Part shown: one piece after another, positions 20,124 through 29,752 of the stretch | How the letters are laid out: each line of letters starts with the position of its first letter | Numbering within the stretch: position 1 is the stretch's first letter | Made by a program: the position numbers and the translations under genes | Notes under the pieces: model-generated | What the model was told of the DNA's origin: nothing | Databases searched by the model: none | Seen by the model: only the letters and a program-made list of their open reading frames with translations | Source of the DNA: Burkholderiales bacterium | GTDB taxonomy: Bacteria; Pseudomonadota; Gammaproteobacteria; Burkholderiales; Burkholderiaceae_E | Direction: 5' to 3' | Assembly (NCBI GenBank): GCA_003576795.1 | Contig: QEVN01000010.1 | Location: forward strand, 1 to 42,493 | DNA length: 42,493 bases

Positions 20124-20657
20124 ATGAGCGAAATTTCCGTCGGCAACGAACCCGCGGCAACGGAGGCGGTCGACGCCCTCGTCGGCATCGTCATGGGTTC
20201 GGGCAGCGACTGGGCCGTGATGCAGCACGCGGCGGCGGTGCTGCGCGAGTTCGGCGTGCCTTTCGAGGCGCGCGTCGTCTCGGCGCACCGGATGCCCGAC
20301 GAGATGTTCGGCTACGCCGAACGCGCGCGCGAGCGCGGATTGCGGGCGATCATCGCCGGCGCCGGCGGCGCTGCGCACCTGCCCGGGATGCTCGCCTCGA
20401 AGACGATCGTTCCGGTGCTCGGCGTTCCCTGTCCGTCGAAGTACCTGCGCGGCGAAGACTCGCTGCTGTCGATCGTGCAGATGCCGCGCGGAATTCCGGT
20501 GGCCACTTTCGCGATCGGCGAGGCGGGTGCGGCGAACGCCGCGTTGCACGCGGTGGCGATGCTCGCCGTCGACGACCCGGCGCTGGCCGACCGGCTCGTT
20601 GCCTTCCGCAGTGCGCAGACCGAATCGGCGCGCGGCACGACGCTGCCCGACGCCTGA
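20124..20657 (+). CDS. purE: 5-(carboxyamino)imidazole ribonucleotide mutase
   Basis: A 177-residue class I PurE that converts N5-CAIR to CAIR. The core motifs [49 protein letters not shown] and [19 protein letters not shown] are complete. About 18 hydrophilic residues precede the usual start of the fold. It lies 48 bp after purC and 13 bp before purK, and its partner enzyme PurK is next. Confidence 0.97.
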   Translation: MSEISVGNEPAATEAVDALVGIVMGSGSDWAVMQHAAAVLREFGVPFEARVVSAHRMPDEMFGYAERARERGLRAIIAGAGGAAHLPGMLASKTIVPVLGVPCPSKYLRGEDSLLSIVQMPRGIPVATFAIGEAGAANAALHAVAMLAVDDPALADRLVAFRSAQTESARGTTLPDA

Positions 20658-20670
20658 CGGCGCTTCGACG

Positions 20671-21894
20671 ATGAACCGGATTCCGCGGCGCCCCGAGGCG
20701 GATGCCGCTGCGTCGCCGCCGCGCCGGCCTTCGGCTCCGCTCGCGCCCGGCAGCTGGCTCGGCATGCTCGGGGGCGGGCAGCTCGGTCGCATGTTCTGCA
20801 TGGCCGCGCAAAGCCTCGGCTATCGCGTCTGCGTGCTCGATCCGGGCGCCGACAGCCCGGCGGGCTCGATCGCCGAGCGGCACCTGCGCGCCGACTATCT
20901 CGACGTAGCGGCGCTGGCCGAGCTGGCCGAAAGCTGCGCGGCGGTGACGACCGAATTCGAGAACGTCCCTGCGCGCGCGTTGCAGCAATTGTCCGAGCGG
21001 ACGATCGTCGCGCCGTCGGCCGGCAGCGTGGCGATCGCGCAGGACCGCATCGCCGAGAAGGATTTCGTTCGCGCAGCCGGGCTGCCCACCGCGCCGTATC
21101 GGGCGCTGCGCAGCCTCGACGATGCCCGCGAAGCGCCCGATGCGCTCTTCCCCGGCATCGTCAAGCTCGCGCGCCTGGGCTACGACGGCAAGGGGCAGGC
21201 CGGCGTGGCGAACGCCGAAGAGGCGTGCTCGGCTTTTGCCGAGCTGGGTTCGGTGCCCTGCGTGCTCGAGCGGCGGCTCGCCCTCGACAGCGAGCTGTCG
21301 GTGCTGCTCGCGCGAGGCTTCGACGGCGAGAGCCTCGCCTGGGACGTCGCGGGCAACGTGCACCGCGACGGGATCCTCGCGCGCACCACCTTTCCCGCAC
21401 GCGTCGATCCGTCGCTCGCCCGGCGCGCCGTCGATGCCGCGCGGTGCATCGCCGACGCGCTCGACTACGTGGGCGTGCTGTGCGTCGAATTCTTCGTGCT
21501 CGCCGATGCGACGCTGCTCGTCAACGAGATCGCGCCGCGTCCGCACAATTCCGGCCACGCGACGATCGACGCCTGCGTGACGAGCCAGTTCGAGCAGCAG
21601 GCGCGCGCGCTCGCCGCCTTGCCCCTCGGCGACACGCGCCTGCTCGCGCCGGCCGTGATGCTCAATCTGCTGGGCGACATCTGGTTCGACGAAGCCACGA
21701 AGGCGATGCGCGAGCCCGATTGGTCGTCGGTGCTGCGGCACCCGTGCGCGAAGCTGCACCTGTACGGCAAGCGCGAGGCGCGACGCGGGCGCAAGATGGG
21801 CCACGTGACCGTGCTCGGCGCATCGGCCGCCGAAGCCGGCGCCGTCGCCGACGCGATCGAGCAATCCCTCGGCATCGGAGCCTTCGCGCGATGA
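20671..21894 (+). CDS. purK: 5-(carboxyamino)imidazole ribonucleotide synthase
   Basis: A 407-residue ATP-grasp enzyme that makes N5-CAIR from AIR, bicarbonate and ATP. Motifs are WLGMLGGGQLGRMFCMAA, the AVTTEFENVPA segment, VKLARLGYDGKGQ and the metal-binding VNEIAPRPHNSGHATIDA. About 28 Pro/Ala-rich residues precede the usual family start. The ATG follows purE by 13 bp, and the stop overlaps the next start (ATGA), so purK and the Sua5 gene are translationally coupled. Confidence 0.96.
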   Translation: MNRIPRRPEADAAASPPRRPSAPLAPGSWLGMLGGGQLGRMFCMAAQSLGYRVCVLDPGADSPAGSIAERHLRADYLDVAALAELAESCAAVTTEFENVPARALQQLSERTIVAPSAGSVAIAQDRIAEKDFVRAAGLPTAPYRALRSLDDAREAPDALFPGIVKLARLGYDGKGQAGVANAEEACSAFAELGSVPCVLERRLALDSELSVLLARGFDGESLAWDVAGNVHRDGILARTTFPARVDPSLARRAVDAARCIADALDYVGVLCVEFFVLADATLLVNEIAPRPHNSGHATIDACVTSQFEQQARALAALPLGDTRLLAPAVMLNLLGDIWFDEATKAMREPDWSSVLRHPCAKLHLYGKREARRGRKMGHVTVLGASAAEAGAVADAIEQSLGIGAFAR

Positions 21895-22877
21895 CGGTCG
21901 TGCGGCCGGCCGATGCGGAGGCGATCGAGGAGGCGGCCGCGCGACTCGCGGCCGGCGAGCTGGTCGTCTTTCCCACCGAGACCGTGTACGGGCTCGGCGC
22001 GGACGCTGCGAACCGCGATGCGGTCGCCGCGGTGTACCGCATCAAGCAGCGCCCGCCCGGGCATCCGTTGATCGTGCACGTCCTCGACGACGGACCCGCG
22101 AAGGCCTGGGCCGAGTGGTCGCAGCGTGCGCAGCGCCTGGCCGAGGCCTTCTGGCCCGGGCCGCTCACGCTGATCCTGAAGCGCGCCGCCGATGCGCCCG
22201 CCTGGGCCTGCGGCGCCGAGTCCACGATCGGACTGCGCGCGCCGGCCCATCCGGTGGCGCGCGCGCTGCTGCATGCGTTCGTACGGCGCGGCGGCGTGGG
22301 CATCGCGGCCCCGTCGGCGAACCGCTTCGGTCGCATCAGCCCGACGCGCGCCGAGCACGTCGTCGAAGACCTGGGCGACGACGCGCCGCTGATTCTCGAC
22401 GGCGGTCCGTGCGAGGTCGGCGTCGAGTCGACGATCGTCGATCTCAGCCGCGGCCGGCCTGTGCTGTTGCGTCCCGGCGGCGTCTCGGTCGCGCAACTCG
22501 CCGCGGTGCTCGGCGAGGAAGTGCTCGAACGGGATGCGCACGCGCCGCGCGCCTCGGGCACGCTCGATGCGCATTACGCGCCGGCCACGCCGGTCGAGGT
22601 CGTCGACGCCGACGAAGTGCCCGCGCGGGTGGCGCAGTGGCGCTCGCAGGGCCGCAGCGTCGCCCTCTGGTCGCGCTCGGTGCCGCCGTCCATCGCCGAC
22701 GTCGGCCTGGCGATGTCGCACGATGCCCGGAGCACCGCGCACGAGCTCTACGACACGCTGCGCCGTCTCGATCGATCCGGCTGCGACCGCATCGTCATCG
22801 AACGCGTGCCGCGAACGCCGGAATGGCGCGCGGTGGGCGACCGCCTGCGACGCGCTGCCGCTGCCACAGACAAATGA
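21891..22877 (+). CDS. tsaC: L-threonylcarbamoyladenylate synthase (Sua5/TsaC family)
   Basis: A 328-residue Sua5-type enzyme that makes threonylcarbamoyl-AMP for the t6A37 modification of tRNA. The YrdC domain (about residues 1-205) shows VFPTETVYGLGADA, KQRPPGHPLIVHV, FWPGPLTLILKR, APSANRFGRISPT and GVESTIVDLS. A C-terminal Sua5 domain follows from about residue 215, after the linker SGTLDAHYAPATP. Presence of the extra domain makes this Sua5 rather than the short TsaC. The link to purK is common in this group. A strong hairpin follows the stop. Confidence 0.95.
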   Translation: MTVVRPADAEAIEEAAARLAAGELVVFPTETVYGLGADAANRDAVAAVYRIKQRPPGHPLIVHVLDDGPAKAWAEWSQRAQRLAEAFWPGPLTLILKRAADAPAWACGAESTIGLRAPAHPVARALLHAFVRRGGVGIAAPSANRFGRISPTRAEHVVEDLGDDAPLILDGGPCEVGVESTIVDLSRGRPVLLRPGGVSVAQLAAVLGEEVLERDAHAPRASGTLDAHYAPATPVEVVDADEVPARVAQWRSQGRSVALWSRSVPPSIADVGLAMSHDARSTAHELYDTLRRLDRSGCDRIVIERVPRTPEWRAVGDRLRRAAAATDK

Positions 22878-22884
22878 AGGGGGA

Positions 22885-22922
22885 GGGGAAAAGCCCGCCA
22901 GCGAGGGCCGAGGCTTTTCCCC
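22885..22922. terminator. bidirectional terminator between tsaC and the universal stress gene
   Basis: GGGGAAAAGCC (22885-22895) and GGCTTTTCCCC (22912-22922) are perfect 11-bp arms, and pairing extends outward with TGAAGGG/CCCTTCA. The loop is 16 bases. The plus-strand 3' side continues as three CCCTTCA units at 22920-22940. It lies between two convergent genes and could stop transcription from both sides. Confidence 0.8.
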
Positions 22923-22948
22923 TTCACCCTTCACCCTTCACTTTCCTG

Positions 22949-24283
22949 TCACCGCTCCTGCGGCTGCACCAGCAGGATCGGCCTGCGCGTGCCGCGCAAT
23001 AGCGTCTGCGCGGTGGAGCCGAGCAGCATCGCGCCGAGTCCGGTGCGGCCGATGGTTCCGGCGCAGACGAGGTCGGCGGCTTCGCGTTCGATCGCTTCGA
23101 GCAGCGCGCGGTCGGGGCGATCGCTCTCGACGAGGTCGATGCGCACCGTGGCATTGCCGGGGTCGGCGAGCAGCGCCTCGAGCGCCTCGCGCCGTTCGGC
23201 GACGACCGCTGCGTGTTCGCGGGCGAACTCGGGATGCGACGCCCGGCCGTAGCGCCCGTTGCGCATCAGGTTCGGGCTGACCACGTGAACGACGACGACC
23301 TCGGCACCCGACGGCGCGAGGGCGAGCGCATGCGCCACCGCGCGATTGCCGACCGGCGACAGGTCGGTGGCGGCGACGATGCGCCGGATCACCGGTGGAA
23401 GCAGCGAGGCCGAGGCGACGGCGGCGCCGGGGACCACGAGCACGTTGATCGCCGAATCGCGCAGCAGGTCGAGCGCGACCGAGCCGGTGAACAGGCGCTC
23501 GACCGCATTGCGCTGGTGCGAGCCGACCAGCAGCAGGTCGGCCTGTTCGCGTTCGGCCAGTTGCGCGAGCCGCGCCCCCGGGTCGCCTTCGTGCGCCGAT
23601 ACCACCACCTCGACCGGCAGCGACGGCAGTGCACGTCCGATCCGCGCGGCGATCTCCTCGCGCAGGTGTTGCTGCGCGCGCCCCGGCTCGTCGAGCAATC
23701 CGAGTCGTGTGGCCTCGCGTCGCGGATCTTCCGCGTAGGCGGCGAGCAGCTGGCACGAGCCCAGCTCGGCGAGCCTGGCCGCGAACAGCAGGGCGGCATC
23801 GGCCTGCGGCGTGAAGTCGTAGGCTATGAGCAGGCGCAGCGGGCGTTCGCCGCGCAGCCACGAAAGGAGCGGTGAAGCATCGCGCAGCACCAGCATCGGC
23901 GTCTCGGTGCTGCGCAACACGCGCTCGCAGGTCTTGCCCAGGCGCACGGCGACGCCGTCGCGCCGGCCGATCGCGGGCATCACGAGCAGTCCTGCGCCGC
24001 GCTTCTTCGCCTCGGCGACGATCGCCTCGTCGGGCCAGCCCGCAGGCAGTTCGGTGTTCACTTTCGCGCCCGTGGCTCGCAAGGTTTCGGCGCTCGCCTG
24101 CAGCCGCTGCCGCGCGTTCTCCTCGATCGCGTCGAGCACGGGCGCCGGGCCGAGCAGCACGCTGCGCGTGTCGAGGACGTGAACCAGCGTCAGCTCGCCC
24201 CCGGTTCGTTGCGCGAGCGCCGCGCCGAGCGCCGCCGCCTCCTCGGCACGGTCGCTGAAATCGGTTCCGCACAGAACCTGCAT
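22949..24283 (-). CDS. triple-domain universal stress protein
   Basis: A 444-residue protein made of three successive Usp domains: about residues 1-133 (MQVLCGTDFSDRA ... PMLVL), 148-285 (LRLLIAYDFTPQA ... NVLVV) and 300-442 (RRIVAATDLSPVG ... PILLV). Most Usp proteins have one or two domains. Only the third holds the full ATP-binding pattern G-x2-G-x9-G-S (GTIGRTGLGAMLLGS); the second has GSHQRNAVERLFTGS without the middle Gly, and the first GRRDGVAVRLGK. The third domain may therefore bind nucleotide while the others serve as scaffold. The ATG at 24283 gives the classic start. It lies 58 bp after the hydrolase gene on the same strand. Confidence 0.9.
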   Translation of the reverse strand: MQVLCGTDFSDRAEEAAALGAALAQRTGGELTLVHVLDTRSVLLGPAPVLDAIEENARQRLQASAETLRATGAKVNTELPAGWPDEAIVAEAKKRGAGLLVMPAIGRRDGVAVRLGKTCERVLRSTETPMLVLRDASPLLSWLRGERPLRLLIAYDFTPQADAALLFAARLAELGSCQLLAAYAEDPRREATRLGLLDEPGRAQQHLREEIAARIGRALPSLPVEVVVSAHEGDPGARLAQLAEREQADLLLVGSHQRNAVERLFTGSVALDLLRDSAINVLVVPGAAVASASLLPPVIRRIVAATDLSPVGNRAVAHALALAPSGAEVVVVHVVSPNLMRNGRYGRASHPEFAREHAAVVAERREALEALLADPGNATVRIDLVESDRPDRALLEAIEREAADLVCAGTIGRTGLGAMLLGSTAQTLLRGTRRPILLVQPQER

Positions 24284-24341
24284 GCCTTTCTCCGTTTCCC
24301 GGCAGGCAGCGATTGTAGGCCGGCCGCGCCCGCGTTCGTCG

Positions 24342-25163
24342 TCAGCCGCGGGAAGTCGCGCCGCCCGCCGCCTCCTTCGCGGCGATCGCGCGACAGAACG
24401 CGGCGACCGCTTCGACGACCTCGTCGGGACGATCCAGATGCGGACTGTGGCGGCAATCGGCGAGCTTCAGCAGCTGCGCACCGGGCTGCAGCTCGGCGAT
24501 GCGGTCGAGCTGGCGCATCGTTCCGTACTGGTCGTCCTCGCCCTGGATCGCCAGGATCGGGCAGCGGATCGCGGCCACTTCCTTCTCGATGGTCCACGCG
24601 GCGAAGGCGTCCGACAGCCAGACGTCGGTCCAGTAGCGGAACGCGCCGTCGACGTCGTCGTGGTAGCGGCCGAGCTGCTCGCGCAGCCCCGGCGCTTCGT
24701 AGCGCCGCGCGATCTCGGCGATCGCATCGGTGCACACCGGCTCCACGAACAGGTGCGGAGCGAGTACGGCGACCGCCGCGTCCGCCTGCGGAAAGGTGCC
24801 CGCGTGGATCAGTGCGATCGAGGCGCCGTCGCTGTGCCCCACGAGGATCGGCCGCTCGAGGCCGAAGCTGCGCAGCAGTTCGGGCAGCACGTCGATCGCC
24901 TCTTCGTGCATGAAGCGCACGCTGCGCGGCTCGTCGATCGGCTCCGAGCCGCCGTAGCCGCGGCGGGAGTAGACGATCCCCGGCAGGCCGGCGGCGGCGC
25001 AGACGCGGTCGGGGAAATCGCGCCACAGCGCGACGCTTCCCAGCCCTTCGTGCAGGAAGACCAGCGTGGGCGAGCGCGAGCCGGGCTCGCCGATCGACCG
25101 GCACTCGAGCCGGCGCCCGCCGACGACGACGTGAAAATAATGCTCGTTGGGGTTTGGTCTCAT
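24342..25163 (-). CDS. alpha/beta hydrolase next to the benzoate-CoA genes
   Basis: A 273-residue alpha/beta-hydrolase. The nucleophile elbow is GHSDGAS (Ser111), the oxyanion segment FLHEGLGSVALWRD, the likely acid Asp210 or Asp211 in GEDDQYG, and the base His242 in CRHSPHLDRP. It is divergent from the BoxR-like regulator with 43 bp between the starts, and hydrolases of this kind are often found in box (aerobic benzoyl-CoA) clusters. A role in hydrolysing a CoA ester, lactone or ester of that pathway is therefore likely but not shown. There is no signal peptide. Confidence 0.85.
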   Translation of the reverse strand: MRPNPNEHYFHVVVGGRRLECRSIGEPGSRSPTLVFLHEGLGSVALWRDFPDRVCAAAGLPGIVYSRRGYGGSEPIDEPRSVRFMHEEAIDVLPELLRSFGLERPILVGHSDGASIALIHAGTFPQADAAVAVLAPHLFVEPVCTDAIAEIARRYEAPGLREQLGRYHDDVDGAFRYWTDVWLSDAFAAWTIEKEVAAIRCPILAIQGEDDQYGTMRQLDRIAELQPGAQLLKLADCRHSPHLDRPDEVVEAVAAFCRAIAAKEAAGGATSRG

Positions 25164-25167
25164 GCGT

Positions 25168-25207
25168 TATATTGCAGGTTCTTCATTGTCCGACGTTCGA
25201 TGTTGCA
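25168..25207 (+). promoter_or_regulatory. candidate boxR promoter and TGCA operator half-sites
   Basis: TATATT at 25168-25173 could be a -10, with a weak TTGGGG at 25147-25152 upstream. TGCA occurs at 25173-25176 and again at 25204-25207, touching the ATG. BzdR/BoxR regulators are reported to use TGCA-containing operators, so autoregulation is plausible. Only 43 bp separate the divergent hydrolase and regulator starts. Confidence 0.35.
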
Positions 25208-26109
25208 TGGTCTCCGTGGTGGGCGGCAAGCCGGAAGACGAGAACGCGTTCCTCGAGGCGCTGGGCCGTCGCGTTCGCGAGCGTCGGGAAGAAGCGCACC
25301 TCACGCGAAAGCGCCTCGCCGAGCTGTCGGGTCTTTCCGAGCGCTATCTCGCGCAACTGGAAGCCGGCGACGGAAACATCTCGATCCTGCTGATCCGGCG
25401 CGTGGCCGAGGCGCTCGCCTGTCCGATCGAGCAGCTGATCGGCGATCGATCCTTCGATCCCGAGATCGTCGCGGCGCTCGAGCTGCTGCGCGGCCTGCGT
25501 CCCGAGCAGCGCCACGAGGCGGTGATTCAGCTGCAGCAGCGCTTCGGCGAATCGAGTCGCGAGCGCTCGCGGCGCATCGCGCTGGTGGGACTGCGCGGCG
25601 CCGGGAAGTCCACGCTGGGCGCGCAGCTCGCGGCGCGCCTGCGCGTCCCCTTCCATGAGCTGGACCAGCAGATCGAACACGAGCTGGGCGCTTCGCTGGG
25701 CAGCATCTTCTCGATGTACGGCCAGGACACCTTCCGCGAGGCGGAGGCGCGCGTGCTGGACCGGCTCACCCGCGCGCACAAGCGCTGCGTGATCGCGACC
25801 GGCGGCTCGCTCGTGCTCGAGCCGCGCACCTACGAGCTGCTTCGCGAGCGCTGCTTCACCGTCTGGCTGCGGGCTTCGCCCGAAGATCACATGGATCGCG
25901 TGGTCGCGCAGGGCGACCTGCGGCCGATCCGCGGGCGCGAGCACGCGATGGCCGAGCTGCGCACGATCCTGAAGCAGCGCGAGCGACTGTACGCGCTGGC
26001 CGACGCCGTCGTCGACACGAGCGGCACCGACGAGGCGCAGAGCCTCGAGCGGTTGCTCGGGCTCGTCGATTCGACGCCTTCGCACCTGCCCCAGGAACGG
26101 GCGGGATGA
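25207..26109 (+). CDS. boxR: BoxR/BzdR-type regulator (HTH plus shikimate kinase-like domain)
   Basis: A 300-residue regulator with two parts. Residues about 17-75 are an XRE-type helix-turn-helix (LTRKRLAELSGLSERYLAQL). Residues about 123-285 resemble shikimate kinase, with Walker A GLRGAGKST (128-136), FREAEARVLDRL and a TGGSLVLEP turn. In BzdR/BoxR this second domain does not make shikimate phosphate but senses benzoyl-CoA, which lifts repression. The next gene is a benzoate-CoA ligase, in keeping with that. The ATG at 25207 gives a protein of family length; the frame is open further upstream to 25147. Confidence 0.9.
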   Translation: MVSVVGGKPEDENAFLEALGRRVRERREEAHLTRKRLAELSGLSERYLAQLEAGDGNISILLIRRVAEALACPIEQLIGDRSFDPEIVAALELLRGLRPEQRHEAVIQLQQRFGESSRERSRRIALVGLRGAGKSTLGAQLAARLRVPFHELDQQIEHELGASLGSIFSMYGQDTFREAEARVLDRLTRAHKRCVIATGGSLVLEPRTYELLRERCFTVWLRASPEDHMDRVVAQGDLRPIRGREHAMAELRTILKQRERLYALADAVVDTSGTDEAQSLERLLGLVDSTPSHLPQERAG

Positions 26110-26184
26110 CGCGATGACGAACGCCGCGCCCGAGAGCGACCTCTCGCGCGCGATAATCCACTGACGAACCTGGAGGAAGCCGCC

Positions 26185-27834
<1,650 letters not shown>

Positions 27835-27898
27835 GCGCGAATCGTCGGCGAAGCTCTCGCGCCACGGTGCGCGGCTGAACGGCACGGGCGAGAAGGCG

Positions 27899-28549
27899 AT
27901 GCGCACCGACCCGCGCTTCCCGTCGCTGCGGATCGTCGATCACCCGCTGATCCAGCACAAGCTCACGCACATGCGCGATCGCGAGACGTCCACGCGCACC
28001 TTCCGCGACCTGCTGCGCGAGATCACGCTGCTGATGGGCTACGAGATCACGCGCGACCTGCCGCTGACGCTGCGCCGCATCGAGACGCCGCTGGTGGCGC
28101 TCGACGCGCCGGTGATCGCCGGGCGCAAGATCGGCGTCGTGCCGATCCTGCGCGCGGGGCTCGGCATGGTCGACGGGCTGCTCGAGCTGATTCCCGCGGC
28201 GCGCGTCGGCCACATCGGCCTGTACCGCGGCCCCGACCGGCGACCCGTCGAGTACTACGTGCGCCTGCCCGAAGTCGCGGGACGGCTGTTCATCGTCTGC
28301 GATCCGATGATCGCCACCGGGCACTCGGCGGCGCATGCCGTGCAGGTGCTGCTCGATCGCGGCGTCTCGCCCGAGGCCGTGCGGCTGCTCGCGCTCGTTG
28401 CGGCGCCCGAGGGCATGGAGGTGTTCGCCGCAAGCCATCCCCGCGTGCCGGTCTACGTCGCCGCGCTCGACGATCACCTCGACGCGAACGCGTACATCGT
28501 TCCGGGGCTCGGCGACGCGGGCGATCGGCTGTTCGGCACGAAGCATTGA
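27899..28549 (+). CDS. upp: uracil phosphoribosyltransferase
   Basis: A 216-residue pyrimidine salvage enzyme that makes UMP from uracil and PRPP. It starts with [18 protein letters not shown], has [19 protein letters not shown], the PRPP loop [12 protein letters not shown] and the uracil-binding C-terminus [18 protein letters not shown]. Length and motifs are complete. It lies 64 bp after the ligase gene. No functional tie to benzoate metabolism is expected, but free uracil reuse might be related to the pyrimidine-like catabolic genes further on. Confidence 0.96.
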   Translation: MRTDPRFPSLRIVDHPLIQHKLTHMRDRETSTRTFRDLLREITLLMGYEITRDLPLTLRRIETPLVALDAPVIAGRKIGVVPILRAGLGMVDGLLELIPAARVGHIGLYRGPDRRPVEYYVRLPEVAGRLFIVCDPMIATGHSAAHAVQVLLDRGVSPEAVRLLALVAAPEGMEVFAASHPRVPVYVAALDDHLDANAYIVPGLGDAGDRLFGTKH

Positions 28550-28574
28550 ACGAACGAAAAGAGGAACGAGCGGA

Positions 28575-29030
28575 ATGCGCGTATTCGAAAGTCTTGCCGA
28601 GCTGGCGGCCTGCGTCGGCCAGGAGATCGGCGTCAGCGACTGGATCGAGGTCACGCAGCAGCGCATCGACGCCTTCGCCGAAGCGACCGGCGACCGGCAG
28701 TGGATCCACGTCGACCCGGAGCGCGCTGCGAAGGGGCCCTTCGGCACGACGATCGCGCACGGCTACCTGACGCTGTCGCTGCTGCCGATGTTCGCCGAGA
28801 GCGCCATCGAGCTGCGCGGCGTGCGCATGAGCGTGAACTACGGGCTGAACCGCGTGCGTTTTCCGGCGCCGGTGCCGGCAGGAAGCCGGCTGCGGGCGCG
28901 CTTTCGGGTGCTGTCGGTGGAGGACGTCGGCGGCGGGGGGCTGCAGATCGTGACCGAGGCGACGGTCGAGCGCGAGGGTGGGGACAGGCCGGTGTGCATC
29001 GCGGAGACGGTCGCGCGGCGCTACGCGTAG
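28575..29030 (+). CDS. MaoC family (R)-specific enoyl-CoA hydratase-like protein
   Basis: A 151-residue hot-dog-fold hydratase. The active-site motif is seen as AFAEATGDRQWIHVDPERA (Asp and His of the hydratase 2 motif) followed by GTTIAHGYLTLSLLP, and later NYGLNRVRFPAPVPAGS. Such proteins hydrate trans-2-enoyl-CoA esters, including in aromatic and fatty acid degradation; the true substrate is open. Start at 28575 after GAGGAACGAGCGG; 25 bp separate it from upp, so they are probably one transcript. It converges with the minus-strand gene ending at 29048. Confidence 0.88.
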   Translation: MRVFESLAELAACVGQEIGVSDWIEVTQQRIDAFAEATGDRQWIHVDPERAAKGPFGTTIAHGYLTLSLLPMFAESAIELRGVRMSVNYGLNRVRFPAPVPAGSRLRARFRVLSVEDVGGGGLQIVTEATVEREGGDRPVCIAETVARRYA

Positions 29031-29047
29031 CGCTTCGCAAGCGAAAA

Positions 29048-29752
29048 CTATGGCAGCAGGCTTTCCGTCTCCATCGGATGGTGGACGTTCCCGCCCTCGA
29101 AGCGCGGGAACCGGCGGTAATCGGCGCGAAGATCCTGCAGGGCGGCCGATTCGAGTGCAGCGGTCAGCGCCGACGCGTCATCGAACACGATCCGGTTGCG
29201 CTGCATATGGTGGACGCGCCGCCAGGGCAGTCCGTCGCACCAGTCGAGACCCGTGAAGATCTCGATCGAGCGGATTCCGGGGAGCCTCGCCAGGAGGCGG
29301 GGGTGATGTGCCAGGTAGTACCGCAGCCACTCGTGGATGTCCTCGGCACGACCCGGGTAGTGAACGAGATAGCTGCACGAGCGCGGCGCCGGTGTCGACG
29401 TCGACCGCGCGACGCCGGGGACCGGAAACGTCCGTGTAATCATTGCCTGGTGGCTGATGTCCGTGCCTTCCAGGCTCGGCCAGTCACCGGACGCAGCGAG
29501 CGCCTGCAGCGCTCCGTGCGGTCCGATCGCCGCCTCCAGCGCCGGCAAGCTCGCGAAGTCGAGTTGCAGCGCGAGCCGCGGCGGCGGCGGATCGTTCCGG
29601 AAGGGGCCGCCCACCACGGCCGGTGTGCAGACGTGGGCGCGAAGCAGTTCCGGCGTGCGCAACAGGCATTCGCGCATTCGAGCCTTGTCGGCCTCGCAGA
29701 CCGCGCCGCCGTTGCCGGCGTCCTCGAAGTAGACGAACCACGAGACCGCCAT
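29048..29752 (-). CDS. EthD-like protein with two ferredoxin-like domains
   Basis: A 234-residue protein made of two related dimeric alpha-beta barrel units. The first (about 3-110) begins SWFVYFEDAGNGG and ends GTDISHQAMITRTFPV. The second (about 125-225) begins CSYLVHYPGRAEDIHEWLRY and includes LPGIRSIEIFTGLDWCDG and PWRRVHHMQRNRIVF. The EthD family is named from ether degradation, where its exact role is still unclear; other members act as small isomerases or reductases. The start codon overlaps the stop of the dehydrogenase gene (TGATG), so it is the last gene of a tightly coupled three-gene operon. A longer in-frame start at 29770 also exists. Confidence 0.75.
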   Translation of the reverse strand: MAVSWFVYFEDAGNGGAVCEADKARMRECLLRTPELLRAHVCTPAVVGGPFRNDPPPPRLALQLDFASLPALEAAIGPHGALQALAASGDWPSLEGTDISHQAMITRTFPVPGVARSTSTPAPRSCSYLVHYPGRAEDIHEWLRYYLAHHPRLLARLPGIRSIEIFTGLDWCDGLPWRRVHHMQRNRIVFDDASALTAALESAALQDLRADYRRFPRFEGGNVHHPMETESLLP

